Shown: positions 18,455 to 26,773, counted from the stretch's first letter. The stretch is DNA of 64,000 nt from Dehalobacter sp. DCA (GCF_000305775.1 NC_018866.1:1364001-1428000), one strand, 5' to 3'. Translations and numbers: made by a program. The notes: a model not told the origin generated them from the sequence alone.

Positions 18455-18705
18455 CTTCAGCCCGCATTGCGGGCTGATGTGATTCGAGGGGAGGTCGCCT
18501 GCGACCACCCCTCTTTAACCTGCATGGTTTTCGACCCCATGGTTCACCCCTCAAATCGGCTTATATGAGGCTCTGCCGGAGGATGGTTTTCGTCCCCCTC
18601 AAGCTCCGTCACAAAGCCTCAATAAAGGGCGTTATCCTGTACACAGGTGTTACGGTGCCACCCCTGCCGTTAAAACGCGACACAGGGGCACACAGGCGGT
18701 AACAT
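18455..18705. other. Hairpin-rich region, candidate oriT
   Basis: GC-rich, gene-free DNA with three inverted repeats: AGCCCGC-ATT-GCGGGCT (18459-18475); GAGGGGAGGTCGC-CT-GCGACCACCCCTC (18486-18513, a near-perfect 13-bp stem with one A/A mismatch); and a long imperfect palindrome from GTTAC at 18649 to GTAAC at 18703 with inner arms CCCCTG/CAGGGG. Such clustered repeats beside mobilisation genes are typical of transfer origins. Without the cargo insertion this stretch would lie directly upstream of the accessory protein and relaxase. The assignment is an inference. Confidence 0.4.
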
Positions 18706-18720
18706 CCCGTTTGCAGGTTG

Positions 18721-18975
18721 TTATTCCTCGCTGTCCAAAGCTGGACTGCTTTGTCCTCCAGGAGTTGCCGGGCGGGTGCTGCGTTTAGGGGAGTCCATCA
18801 CGCTGGTATCCCGGCTTTCGATGTACTCCCGGACAGGAGCGGGAACGTGCTTCTCATACAGTGTTTGCAGCAATGTATCCAGTTCAGCCTGCAGTTCTGT
18901 TTCGTCCTCCATGTACTGGTGTATGGCACGAAGCTTTTCAGCTTCAAAGGTGATTTGTACAGTAGTTTTTTTCAT
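18721..18975 (-). CDS. DUF6103-like small element protein
   Basis: 84 residues. The N-terminal TTVQITFEAEKLRAIHQYM and the following ELQAELDTLLQTLYEKHVPAPVREYIESR are shared closely with the 119-residue protein at 20726-21085, so they are paralogues. The strand-helix-helix layout suggests an RHH-like fold; I recall this family from clostridial ICEs but its function is unknown. The tail is Ser/Pro-rich and, unlike its paralogue, lacks the alternating Met C-terminus. GAAGGGAG precedes the ATG. Confidence 0.7.
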   Translation of the reverse strand: MKKTTVQITFEAEKLRAIHQYMEDETELQAELDTLLQTLYEKHVPAPVREYIESRDTSVMDSPKRSTRPATPGGQSSPALDSEE

Positions 18976-18990
18976 GCAGCTTTACTCCCT

Positions 18991-19362
18991 TCATTTGCTA
19001 AAATCTAATGAAAATATAACGGAAGCATCCTCCACCTGTTCCTGGGTAAAGGTTTCCGTCTTTTGAAATCGATCACTGTACTGCCGGATTTTATCCTCAG
19101 TCAGCGACACAAAATCCCCATCATCATTGCTGCCAGCCACAAAAAATGTACCGGCGATGATGTCGTTTCCAAGAGAACGGTTGCCGGGAAGCCCGATCAG
19201 CTTTCCCTCTTCATTGCAAACCAGAACAACATAATCCTCCAGATATACCGTTTCAATATATCCTCCAATCGCCTTCTGCAACCCTTCCAAGGTGTTTTCA
19301 ACTTCAGCAGGATAGGGTTCCTTCATCGGTTCCACCATTAACACTTTTATCTTTTTCTCCAT
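18991..19362 (-). CDS. DUF3846-like protein
   Basis: 123 residues. The pattern KVLMVEPMKEPYPAEVENTLEGLQKAIGGYIETVYLEDYVVLVCNEEGKLIGLPGNR followed by DIIAGTFFVAG is that of DUF3846 proteins common on clostridial mobile elements. No function is established. The gene begins 9 nt after the stop of a truncated upstream frame (19372-19434), whose end supplies the GGAGG ribosome-binding site. Confidence 0.75.
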   Translation of the reverse strand: MEKKIKVLMVEPMKEPYPAEVENTLEGLQKAIGGYIETVYLEDYVVLVCNEEGKLIGLPGNRSLGNDIIAGTFFVAGSNDDGDFVSLTEDKIRQYSDRFQKTETFTQEQVEDASVIFSLDFSK

Positions 19363-19371
19363 GTTCGCCTC

Positions 19372-19434
19372 CTAAATACTCATTGTCATGCTCCGGGTTT
19401 CCTCGGATTCTTCTAACTGCTCCTGATGCACAGA
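19372..19434 (-). pseudogene. C-terminal stub of a lost gene ending in an M-T-M-S-I tail
   Basis: The frame directly upstream of the DUF3846-like gene reads SVHQEQLEESEETRSMTMSI then TAG (19372-19374), bounded at its front by TAG at 19435-19437. Acidic linker plus alternating Met tail matches the ends of the element proteins at 20726 and 23376, so this is the surviving 3' end of a similar gene. The break falls next to the inverted-repeat insert at 19449-19517. Confidence 0.5.
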
Positions 19435-19448
19435 CTATTGTTTATGAA

Positions 19449-19517
19449 AAAGTGAGCCATGTTGGTGTACTTTTCAACCATCCGGTATAAGGACGGCAGG
19501 AAAGTGAGCCAACATGG
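19449..19517. repeat. Small insert with 9-bp inverted and 11-bp direct repeats
   Basis: CCATGTTGG (19458-19466) and CCAACATGG (19509-19517) form an inverted repeat bounding 60 bp. AAAGTGAGCCA occurs directly at 19449-19459 and 19501-19511. The unit sits exactly between the parR stop codon and the truncated gene stub. It resembles the remains of an insertion sequence or a miniature element; no transposase is left. Confidence 0.45.
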
Positions 19518-19820
19518 TTACAATTCCTCCAGTGCATGGATCAGACTGCCGGGTAGATCGGACAACTGAACATCCATATCCGTTTCCTCCAGCTGCGTGT
19601 TTTGTGGAGGCAACCTGAGATTTTGCAGCTCATTCCTGACTGCTTGCCGTACAATCTGTTCCAGAATTTCCGACTGATTTGCTGTCAGGATGCTGTTCAC
19701 CACATACTCGGTGCGCTGTCTGCTGGCCTGGCGTGCAAACAGCACTTCAGCCTCCCGATGCCTTGGGTTATCCATATCAAAAGAGAGGTAATATCGTTTT
19801 CGCTCGGACATAGGGCTCAC
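19518..19820 (-). CDS. parR: ParR-like centromere-binding protein
   Basis: 100 residues. The start MSERKRYYLSFDMDNPRHREAEVLFARQASRQRTEYVVNSIL is a strand followed by two helices, the RHH layout of type II partition adaptors. It couples ParM filaments to a centromere. Start could be GTG at 19820, which overlaps the parM stop as GTGA, or ATG at 19811. No obvious iteron centromere was found in the adjacent non-coding DNA. C-terminal end ...SLIHALEEL. Confidence 0.75.
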   Translation of the reverse strand: MSPMSERKRYYLSFDMDNPRHREAEVLFARQASRQRTEYVVNSILTANQSEILEQIVRQAVRNELQNLRLPPQNTQLEETDMDVQLSDLPGSLIHALEEL

Positions 19821-20698
19821 CCCATCAGGAGCTTGTAGCCGTCCGCATTGGCGAACCGGTTCAGCACCGCCACTGTGTTGAGGCCGCTCCCGTGAAGCAT
19901 GGGTTCCAGCAGCTCAGCACCCCCGCCTGCAAACACTGTGGGCAGCCGCAGATCCAGACCTCGCTCACGGAGTGCATTGAACAACTCCTTACAGTAAGCG
20001 GTCACAGCCTGCTCTACAACAGCCACAATTAACTTGCTTTCGGTATGCTCGATCTCGCCGCGTATAGCATCCGTGATGAGTCCATCCGACAAAAGGATGT
20101 CACTTCGCTGGAGCGTATCTTGAATCCGGCTGTACAGGGCGATGGTACCCATGCGGAGACTTGCACAGCTTGATCTGTCAAGCCGGAAATCATGAAGTGC
20201 AAGAATATCCACCGTATAACCGCCGATGTCCACCAGCGTGATGCTTCGGTAATCCTTAAGCTGCGGATAGTACCTGCACAGCGCCGCATGGCCTTGTGCG
20301 AACACCTTGCATTCCGCAATTCGGCAGCGGTAGAATGTCCCATCGAACCGGAATGATATGTTGTCACGCAGAAAATATCGCCTGAAGGCTTCCTTCTGTG
20401 TGCCGTAGCTATCGATGGGCAGCCCTACGCCAAGGGCGATTTCAGCATTAGTTGTTCCTGCTTTTTTCATGGCATCCGCAATTGCCGGAAGCGTCAATAT
20501 AAATGTATCAGGCTCCTTGGTTTTGTCCTGCTGAAAACGCAGACGACGCTCACCGACGGCATAATACCTGCCCTCGAAAAAGAGCTGCATCTCCGGCACA
20601 ATGAATTCTTTGTCACTTGCGGCATACCCGGAGGCATATAGCATCCCCTCCGAGGATTTGGTGTTGTAGTTTCCATTGTCCACACCAAGCTTTATCAT
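19817..20698 (-). CDS. parM: ParM/StbA-type actin-like partition ATPase
   Basis: 293 residues. Actin-fold motifs are phosphate-1 KLGVDNGNYNTKS, phosphate-2 SITLVDIGGYTVDILAL (~165-180) and the adenosine-binding PTVFAGGGAELL near residue 265. It polymerises to push sister copies of low-copy replicons apart. Its presence implies that the excised element persists or replicates as a plasmid-like circle. ATG at 20698 has AAGGAGG 8 nt before it; the in-frame GTG 9 nt upstream is within that site. Confidence 0.85.
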   Translation of the reverse strand: MIKLGVDNGNYNTKSSEGMLYASGYAASDKEFIVPEMQLFFEGRYYAVGERRLRFQQDKTKEPDTFILTLPAIADAMKKAGTTNAEIALGVGLPIDSYGTQKEAFRRYFLRDNISFRFDGTFYRCRIAECKVFAQGHAALCRYYPQLKDYRSITLVDIGGYTVDILALHDFRLDRSSCASLRMGTIALYSRIQDTLQRSDILLSDGLITDAIRGEIEHTESKLIVAVVEQAVTAYCKELFNALRERGLDLRLPTVFAGGGAELLEPMLHGSGLNTVAVLNRFANADGYKLLMG

Positions 20699-20725
20699 AA
20701 TCAGCACCTCCTTCTTTTCTGCGGT

Positions 20726-21085
20726 TTACATGCTCATGGTCATACCCTGCGATTCTTCCTCGGCAGGGGTTTCAGCTTCTGACTGAGCTTCCAGAGAGGG
20801 AGGTGCTTCAGCTGCAGCCTGTTCCCGCTGTCGGCGGGAGGTACGAGGCTGGCGCTCTCTCGGAGCAGGAGCCGACTGGTTTTCCGCTGTCTGTTCCTGA
20901 GTTGTTTCCGGCTCCAAACGGCTTTCCACATACTCGCGGACATTGGCAGGAACCAGACGCTCATAGGTCTTGTTGAGGTAATCCCTCAGCTCCTGCTCTA
21001 CGGTCTGATCCTTTTTCTCCATGAAAAAACGGAGGGCGTCCAGCCTCTCCGAAGGGAAGGGGATCTTTAATTCGGTTGTACTCAT
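20726..21085 (-). CDS. DUF6103-like protein with M-T-M-S-M tail
   Basis: 119 residues. The first ~65 residues (TELKIPFPSERLDALRFFM...ELRDYLNKTYERLVPANVREYVESR) are a paralogue of the 84-residue protein at 18721-18975. A Glu/Ala/Pro-rich linker follows, and the chain ends G-M-T-M-S-M. The folded part may be an RHH-like DNA-binding dimer. The tail matches those of several unrelated element proteins. AAAGGAGG precedes the ATG by 9 nt. Confidence 0.7.
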   Translation of the reverse strand: MSTTELKIPFPSERLDALRFFMEKKDQTVEQELRDYLNKTYERLVPANVREYVESRLEPETTQEQTAENQSAPAPRERQPRTSRRQREQAAAEAPPSLEAQSEAETPAEEESQGMTMSM

Positions 21086-21101
21086 AGTGTGATTTCCTCC
21101 T

Positions 21102-21695
21102 TTATAAATTCATCTGCATTGCAGGCGGCTCGAGTTCGGGTATCTCGTTTTTGTCCAGATTCGGGCAATAATCCAGATAGAAAACCATGTCGAAGCCGTC
21201 CTCCATCGGCTCAAGCTCCGCCAGCTCCGGCCTTGCTTCAAGGATTTTTTGAAGCATGGGGCCAACTCCATTATGAGGTGAAACGGGAACATGATACCGC
21301 TCCTGTATCTCGTCAAAGTAAACCGCCCATGTTCCATTGGAGGTATTTTGTGTACTCTCACGGGTGATTTGGTCGGCCAGCTGGTTCAAGCGTGCGGTTA
21401 CAAATTCACGCGCTCCCGGCATGAAGCTGGAGTACCGGGCGTAATTGTATCCCTCCGATTCAATCAGGATGCCGTCAGAGGTTCCTTCGCCCAGCACCAG
21501 CAGGCAATGGAACACTCCGTTTTCGTCCCGGTGCATGAGATCGGTATTCTCGGCAATAAAGGGCATGTCCCGGAGGGGAGCGGATTTGAAATACTTGTAT
21601 TCAGCTTCCGGAAGCTCGACGATTTTTTCGATTACACAGTCCCATACGGGATAATCGTCAGCCTTCCTTGCAAAGATTGCCTGCAGATTAAACAT
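21102..21695 (-). CDS. Element-conserved hypothetical protein with M-Q-M-N-L tail
   Basis: 197 residues, acidic, no membrane segment. The chain shows FHCLLVLGEGTSDGILIESEGYNYARYSSFMPGAREFV, which looks like a small alpha/beta domain I recall beside DUF6103 genes in clostridial ICEs; no function is known. Start at 21695 follows TAGGAGAG by 9 nt; a GTG at 21704 overlapping the previous stop is possible. It ends ELEPPAMQMNL, another alternating hydrophobic tail. Confidence 0.6.
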   Translation of the reverse strand: MFNLQAIFARKADDYPVWDCVIEKIVELPEAEYKYFKSAPLRDMPFIAENTDLMHRDENGVFHCLLVLGEGTSDGILIESEGYNYARYSSFMPGAREFVTARLNQLADQITRESTQNTSNGTWAVYFDEIQERYHVPVSPHNGVGPMLQKILEARPELAELEPMEDGFDMVFYLDYCPNLDKNEIPELEPPAMQMNL

Positions 21696-21700
21696 GATTT

Positions 21701-22846
21701 TCACTCTCCTATGCTGTAGTTGATGTAGGGAATTTCAAGCCACGCTGACCACGAACGGTCGGCGAGATTTGTCTTGACGACGCCATATTTTGTACCCATG
21801 GCTTCAATGACCTTGCCGTTTCCGATATAGATTCCGATATGTCCGGACTTCCAAACAGCAAGACCTGGGATGTCAGGCATGGTATCAATGGAGCCAGAAA
21901 CCGCAGCATTCTTATACATGCTGTCCGCACTGATATCCGGCATGCCGTTGGTCCCGTACTCAATTTCCATGGTGTTTGGATCAAGCCAGCCGTAGCCTTT
22001 TATCAGGCCAACACAGTCCGTCGTCCTGCCTCCGAGCCAGTTGCTGCGGATGAAGCTCTCGTAAATACCAACGCCGTCAGGGTACTGCTCCAGCTTGGAG
22101 CTGAACAGAGTTTCTGTGAGAACGTCGCCGTATGTACCCCATACATAGCCCCATCCAGAGTCAAAGGCTTGCTCGGCATAGGCGACCAGATCCAGGTTGT
22201 TCTTCGTCGCCGGAACTGTGAACGAAGAGACATCCAGAACGGCACTTCCTGTACCGCCGCGTTCAATCTCTCCGGTGAACGAACCCGCGCCGCCGAACGC
22301 CATCCTCTCATAGATTTTCTGAGCGTTGGTTTTGACCTCACTGTTAACCGTTTCACCTGACAGGGACAGCTTTTCATATGCGGCGTTCAGGCCAACCGGC
22401 ACAGCAGTGTCGTCCTCATAGGCCACAAAGCAATCTACAAAGTTGCTGGCCTCAGCCCCGGACAGTGTCAGATTCTCAGCGCCGAAATACAGAGAATAAA
22501 AAATAGACTTGATACGGACATTGTCCAAGGCGCCGCCTTCCATCTGGGCTTCAGCCTCGGATATTGCTTCATCCAGAACAGCAAAGCATTCGCTCATATT
22601 GCTGATGTGCGACGCATATTCGGCGGGCATGGCAGCAGGGATTCTGCCGCCGTTGAAGGACAGATCTATGGCGGCTTTGTTGTGGTCAGAGCCTGCCGAG
22701 AGGATGCTGGAGATCATTATTATAATCAGGATGATTGGCGTCAGGATGGAGGCGATGACCACGCCTACCGCTTTCCACGTCCGTTTGTCAGTGGCGAGAG
22801 CAACGGCGGCCTTGACCGCAAGAGTAATTGCTGCGGGAGCTGCCAT
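21701..22846 (-). CDS. NlpC/P60 peptidoglycan hydrolase of the T4SS (VirB1/CwlT role)
   Basis: 381 residues. The membrane anchor lies at ~28-50 (VVIASILTPIILIIIMISSIL), then a ~160-residue helical domain, then an NlpC/P60 cysteine peptidase with GYVWGTYGD, catalytic Cys in TTDCVGLIKGY and His in SGHIGIYIG. It should cut stem-peptide bonds in the wall to let the transfer channel through. Gram-positive ICEs usually carry such an enzyme. The helical middle may replace the lysozyme domain of CwlT; no lysozyme motif was recognised. Confidence 0.85.
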   Translation of the reverse strand: MAAPAAITLAVKAAVALATDKRTWKAVGVVIASILTPIILIIIMISSILSAGSDHNKAAIDLSFNGGRIPAAMPAEYASHISNMSECFAVLDEAISEAEAQMEGGALDNVRIKSIFYSLYFGAENLTLSGAEASNFVDCFVAYEDDTAVPVGLNAAYEKLSLSGETVNSEVKTNAQKIYERMAFGGAGSFTGEIERGGTGSAVLDVSSFTVPATKNNLDLVAYAEQAFDSGWGYVWGTYGDVLTETLFSSKLEQYPDGVGIYESFIRSNWLGGRTTDCVGLIKGYGWLDPNTMEIEYGTNGMPDISADSMYKNAAVSGSIDTMPDIPGLAVWKSGHIGIYIGNGKVIEAMGTKYGVVKTNLADRSWSAWLEIPYINYSIGE

Positions 22847-22852
22847 GGAGCA

Positions 22853-23356
22853 TCACCACCATTTCAGGTCGAACAGCGTGCCCTGATCCGGTTCCCGTTC
22901 CTGCTGCTCTCTCGCCAGACGGATGGATTTCTCCACGGCCTGCTCCAAAAATTCGGTGTCAAAGCCTGCCGATTGGTAGCCCTCCAGTATGGTGTTTAGG
23001 TAATAATCTGAGGGCGAGCCAAAGGGATGTCCGTCATTCATGATGTAGACCATGGCTGGAACGGTCTTGCCTCTCAGTTCCACTTCAAGAATCTCCTTGC
23101 GGTAGAAAGACGGAAATCCCTCATAGCGGTCGAGCGACTGCAGGTCACGTTCCTTCAGCTTCCACAGAAGAACAGGAACGCTTGAGCCCTTGAGCGGCTC
23201 CACAGTTGCGACCGAGCTTTTCCGTCCGCCCCGGAACAGCAGCTCGTAATCCTTGATCTTGCTGACACCGACTACCTTGGCAGTCGGGCAGCGGAATGCC
23301 ATCTGCGGCAGATTGAGGTTGCTGCCGTAGGCGATGTAAAGGGTTTCGGATTTCAT
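22853..23356 (-). CDS. Gamma-glutamylcyclotransferase-like (GGCT/AIG2) protein
   Basis: 167 residues. YIAYGSNLN near the start is the substrate loop, and RYEGFPSFYRKE carries the usual catalytic-region glutamate. Family chemistry is release of 5-oxoproline from gamma-glutamyl amines or peptides. It lies 20 nt downstream of an amidoligase gene; this pairing has been described in comparative genomics of amidoligases as a make/remove couple for gamma-glutamyl linkages. Ribosome-binding site AAGGAGG, 10 nt before ATG. Confidence 0.82.
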   Translation of the reverse strand: MKSETLYIAYGSNLNLPQMAFRCPTAKVVGVSKIKDYELLFRGGRKSSVATVEPLKGSSVPVLLWKLKERDLQSLDRYEGFPSFYRKEILEVELRGKTVPAMVYIMNDGHPFGSPSDYYLNTILEGYQSAGFDTEFLEQAVEKSIRLAREQQEREPDQGTLFDLKWW

Positions 23357-23375
23357 TTTTCTTCATTCCTCCTTG

Positions 23376-24428
23376 CTACATTGACATGGAAAGGCCGGGG
23401 CTTTCATACATAACCCCGGCCTGTTCCTGTTCGTTTTCAGTTGTCTGCTCCTGCGGTAACGCCCTTTCTTGTGCCGCCTCAGCCAGCTCCTTTTCTTTTT
23501 TCTGCCTTAACCGTTCCTTTTGCTGGAGGGCCTGTGCAGGGTCCTTCCAGGCGATACAGCCGTCCAGATGCTCCAGCAGATGAAGCCGGGCGGTTTTGAA
23601 TTCGTCACCGATAAGCCCCAGCCGAAGGAGCCAGGTCCTGAAGGTATATTTCTCGTTGGTGCTTCGGGTTTTCTGGCGGCTGGCGCACCGCTGGTTGAGA
23701 GCCTGCGCGGAGATGGCAAGGCAGAGCTGGATGTATGCCTTGATCTTGCCTGCATGAGTGGTGGAATTGAACAGCCGGAACTCGATAGTACCCTTCTGGA
23801 ACACACTGTGCAGGTTCAGGCAGTGGTACCGGCTGTTGTGGTAATGCTCGCGGTGACCGTCGCCGCCGTTGTACCAGATACGACTGACCTCGTTCAGGGT
23901 TTTCGGCTTTTTACGGTTGATTTCATCCAGAAAGCTCTGCTCCACCTTCTTGCAATACTGCCGTTCCCTTGCCACCTCCACCTGCATGGCCTTGTAGATC
24001 AGATCCTCCTTGGAAGCCATAATGTTGGTGATGTTTCGCAGGGTGTTGGCGTTGTGGGGAGAGGCGTCCAGGTGGATGTGGATACCGCAGGACTTATTTG
24101 CAATCATTCCTGCCTGTCGAAGCTTGCGAACAATCTCCTGTATGGTTTCGATGTCCTCATAGCGGCAGATAGGACTGACCAGCTCCACGCTGTAGGTGTT
24201 ATCTGCCGATACAATCTGACGTCCTTCTTTCTTTTCTGTTTTTATGCTGCCGTCACTCATGACCTTCCAACGGCGGCTCTGACTGTCCAGCACGGAATAT
24301 TCTCCGTAATATCCGCCGTCAAAATTGGCAGGCCGTCCGAAATACTCCGACAGCACCTGTGCGGCACGCTGACGGGACAGGCCCGTCATTTCAATCTCAA
24401 TGCCGAAGCGCTGCTCCTTCATGTCCAT
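23376..24428 (-). CDS. Amidoligase_2 family (COOH-NH2 ligase) with L-S-M-S-M tail
   Basis: 350 residues. The glutamine-synthetase-like fold signature is visible: QRFGIEIEMTGLSR (metal-binding E-x-E), WKVMSDGSI, ELVSPICRYEDIETI, and CGIHIHLDASPHNANTL (His/Asp site), then a GTIEFRLFNST motif. These enzymes form amide bonds between a carboxylate and an amine at the cost of ATP. The C-terminal ~60 residues are a charged Gln/Glu linker ending G-L-S-M-S-M, matching other element proteins. Substrate unknown; candidates are a peptide tag, a wall peptide, or an element protein. Confidence 0.83.
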   Translation of the reverse strand: MDMKEQRFGIEIEMTGLSRQRAAQVLSEYFGRPANFDGGYYGEYSVLDSQSRRWKVMSDGSIKTEKKEGRQIVSADNTYSVELVSPICRYEDIETIQEIVRKLRQAGMIANKSCGIHIHLDASPHNANTLRNITNIMASKEDLIYKAMQVEVARERQYCKKVEQSFLDEINRKKPKTLNEVSRIWYNGGDGHREHYHNSRYHCLNLHSVFQKGTIEFRLFNSTTHAGKIKAYIQLCLAISAQALNQRCASRQKTRSTNEKYTFRTWLLRLGLIGDEFKTARLHLLEHLDGCIAWKDPAQALQQKERLRQKKEKELAEAAQERALPQEQTTENEQEQAGVMYESPGLSMSM

Positions 24429-24446
24429 CTTTTATCACCCCTTTGC

Positions 24447-24944
24447 TCAGAGCATCTGCATCCCGCCCATACTGTTTTTTATTTCTATTGCTTCATGGAT
24501 GAAGGCATCGCAGGCGTCCTCCATCCAGCGATGGATTTCATCCCGCCGCCAGGAATCCATAAGATGACCGCCTGTTTTTTCATCCAAGGCAGTGATTTCC
24601 GACCATGCCTTTTCTCTCAGTGCATTGGCCTGAGGCAGATGACCCTCCGCACATCCATCCAGCAGACCGTCAATGAAGCTATCCATGATGGCGGCCAGCT
24701 CGTCAACCTCCTTTTGTGAATAAAATTGTTCTCGGCCTTTAGGACGGTCATATGGTTTTCCGGTAATGCACTTTGCCAGTTCTTCCAGCAGCTCTGCCTT
24801 ATCCTCGCCGCCCAGCTCATCATCCAGATAGGAACGCATGAAGCTGTAAATGTCTGCTTCACGGCTGTTGGCGGGGGTAATGCTGCCGAGGGTGTCCTCG
24901 AGGATGTATTGCTTGCTTTCCTTGAATTCTTCCAGTCTGCTCAT
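24447..24944 (-). CDS. Element-conserved hypothetical protein with G-G-M-Q-M-L tail
   Basis: 165 residues, helical and acidic, no membrane segment. Features: SREADIYSFMRSYLDDELGGEDKAELLEEL and a C-terminal HRWMEDACDAFIHEAIEIKN. It starts by a TAATG overlap with the virB4 stop, so it is translationally coupled to virB4. I do not recognise the family. The ending GGMQML is a phase-shifted version of the shared tail. Confidence 0.55.
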   Translation of the reverse strand: MSRLEEFKESKQYILEDTLGSITPANSREADIYSFMRSYLDDELGGEDKAELLEELAKCITGKPYDRPKGREQFYSQKEVDELAAIMDSFIDGLLDGCAEGHLPQANALREKAWSEITALDEKTGGHLMDSWRRDEIHRWMEDACDAFIHEAIEIKNSMGGMQML

Positions 24945-26773
24945 TACCTTCCGCCTGCCTTTCCGAAGAGCCTTGCCTTATGCTCCGGAGCCTGAACCAT
25001 GAGATTGTATCGTTCATTTCCGCATTTATACAGACAAACGCCACGCTGGGGATAGCGGATCAGGTTGTACTCCGATTCCTCCAGCTGGAGGGTATCCATA
25101 TAGAACCGCTTATCGATATTGCCTGCGTTGAACAGAAAAGCGTGGGCCGGTATAGAAAACAGAGGCTTGGTATACTCACGGATGCCATCGATATTGAAGT
25201 CCTCCAGATTCTGTGATGAGAGGATTACAGCGCTGTCCTTCTTCCTGACTCGCTTCATGAAGTTCCTGACATACTCCACGGCCGTCAGGTTAGAAAGGAA
25301 CAGATAAAATTCATCGATGCTGGCGGCGGTACTGCCTGCGGTGAGAAGCTCGTTGCTCATGTAAGACAGCACGTTGAACAGCAGGGCGTTTCTCAGGTTT
25401 TTACTGGCCTGCAGAAGTCCCTTGACACCGAAGGTCACAAACTCACTGCTTATTATATTGGTGTGCCCGTTAAAGAATTTGGACTCCGCGCCCTTACACA
25501 GGGAATGGAGTCCGAGGCAGATTTCCCGCAGCGTATCCGCAGTATAGAGCTGGCGTTTTCTCTCGTCGAATTCCTTGTATTCCGACTCGACCAGCTCATA
25601 TAGATCGGACAGAATAGGATAATCATCAGGCTTTAACCGGTCAAAGTTGCTGTGATCGGTGATGCTCCATTTATCATAGAGCTTGCTCAGCATGATCTCG
25701 ATAGTGTCAATCTGGCGGTCATCAAAATCCTTGTACACTCGGAAAAAGTCCTTGAGAAAGCTGATATGCTGACTGAGCTTGCTGGTCTGCTGGAATGCCT
25801 GGGGCGCTTCGGTATCCTTCGGATCACCAGCTTCATCCCAGGTCTTTGGTTCCAGAACATTGATGATGTACTCGCCGGTCATCAGGTCGATGAAGCAGCC
25901 GCCGAGGTTGTTAGTGAGATCCTCGAATTCCATTTCAGGGTCAAGGCAAATGATTTTCATGCCTGATTCCCTGAGATTGCAGAGAATGAGCTTTAACAGA
26001 TAGCTCTTTCCCTGGCCGGAGTTACCGAGAATGAGGATGTTGGCGTTGGTCTTATCGTCCGCTCTCCGGTTGAAATCCACGAGGATATTGCTTCCGAATT
26101 TATCCCTGCCAAGATAGAAGCCGTTTGGATCTGTTTTGCCGCTGTAGTTGAAGGGATAGAGATTGGCAACTGAGCTTGCAGGCAGTACCCGTTCAAACTG
26201 ATCATCGAACACATTCCAGCCGGAGGGTATGACCGACAGAAATCCCTGTTGCTGGCGGAGCAGTAATCTGTCCACGTTGAGCTTGCTTCGCACCAGCTCG
26301 GTCAGCACCTCAGTCTGCAAGAGCTTGAGTTGGTCGGGATCATGTGCGGACAATTCAATATAAACAGCGGCATGAAGCAGAGGCTCCTTGCTCCGATGCA
26401 TCTGAGTTATGATGGCCGCTACGTCCTGCAGATTGCTTTCCGCCGTAACCGTCTGCTGCAGGTCCTGGGTGCTGCTTCTTTGCATCCGGTTCTTGTTGGC
26501 GGCGTTTGAGATGATTTTTCGTTCCTCAACAGGACTTACATGCCGGGTATAGATGTGCAGGGTCACTCCGTCCTTCTCCCCGAGATGCCGCAGGATTGCC
26601 TGTTCATCAGTGGCGGTTGGGTACTCGCGCAGAGCCCATACGGAGCGGTAGGTATTGCCGCAGATGAAGTGGTCGGTGTTGAATTTGATAATGCTGGGTG
26701 CAATCATGTCGAGGAATTCCTGAATGCTGACTTCTTCCTGTTGAGTTGCTTGAGGCCTTGTTCTACCTGACAT
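24944..26773 (-). CDS. virB4: VirB4-type T4SS ATPase
   Basis: 609 residues. The N-terminal ~230 residues are the CagE/TraE-like domain, then Walker A ILGNSGQGKSYLLKL (~250), Walker B MKIICLDPEMEFEDL, and the late motifs AASIDEFYLFLSN and SAVILSSQNLEDF. It energises assembly of the transfer channel with PrgI and VirB6-like proteins encoded upstream. The frame is open 75 nt further, but that part covers a terminator hairpin; AAAGGAAT before ATG 26773 fixes the start. Confidence 0.92.
   Translation of the reverse strand: MSGRTRPQATQQEEVSIQEFLDMIAPSIIKFNTDHFICGNTYRSVWALREYPTATDEQAILRHLGEKDGVTLHIYTRHVSPVEERKIISNAANKNRMQRSSTQDLQQTVTAESNLQDVAAIITQMHRSKEPLLHAAVYIELSAHDPDQLKLLQTEVLTELVRSKLNVDRLLLRQQQGFLSVIPSGWNVFDDQFERVLPASSVANLYPFNYSGKTDPNGFYLGRDKFGSNILVDFNRRADDKTNANILILGNSGQGKSYLLKLILCNLRESGMKIICLDPEMEFEDLTNNLGGCFIDLMTGEYIINVLEPKTWDEAGDPKDTEAPQAFQQTSKLSQHISFLKDFFRVYKDFDDRQIDTIEIMLSKLYDKWSITDHSNFDRLKPDDYPILSDLYELVESEYKEFDERKRQLYTADTLREICLGLHSLCKGAESKFFNGHTNIISSEFVTFGVKGLLQASKNLRNALLFNVLSYMSNELLTAGSTAASIDEFYLFLSNLTAVEYVRNFMKRVRKKDSAVILSSQNLEDFNIDGIREYTKPLFSIPAHAFLFNAGNIDKRFYMDTLQLEESEYNLIRYPQRGVCLYKCGNERYNLMVQAPEHKARLFGKAGGR

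Noticed and set aside
23520-24719. Plus-strand open frame of ~399 codons
   Set aside because: Shadow of the amidoligase gene; no start signal and low-complexity reading of the antisense strand.
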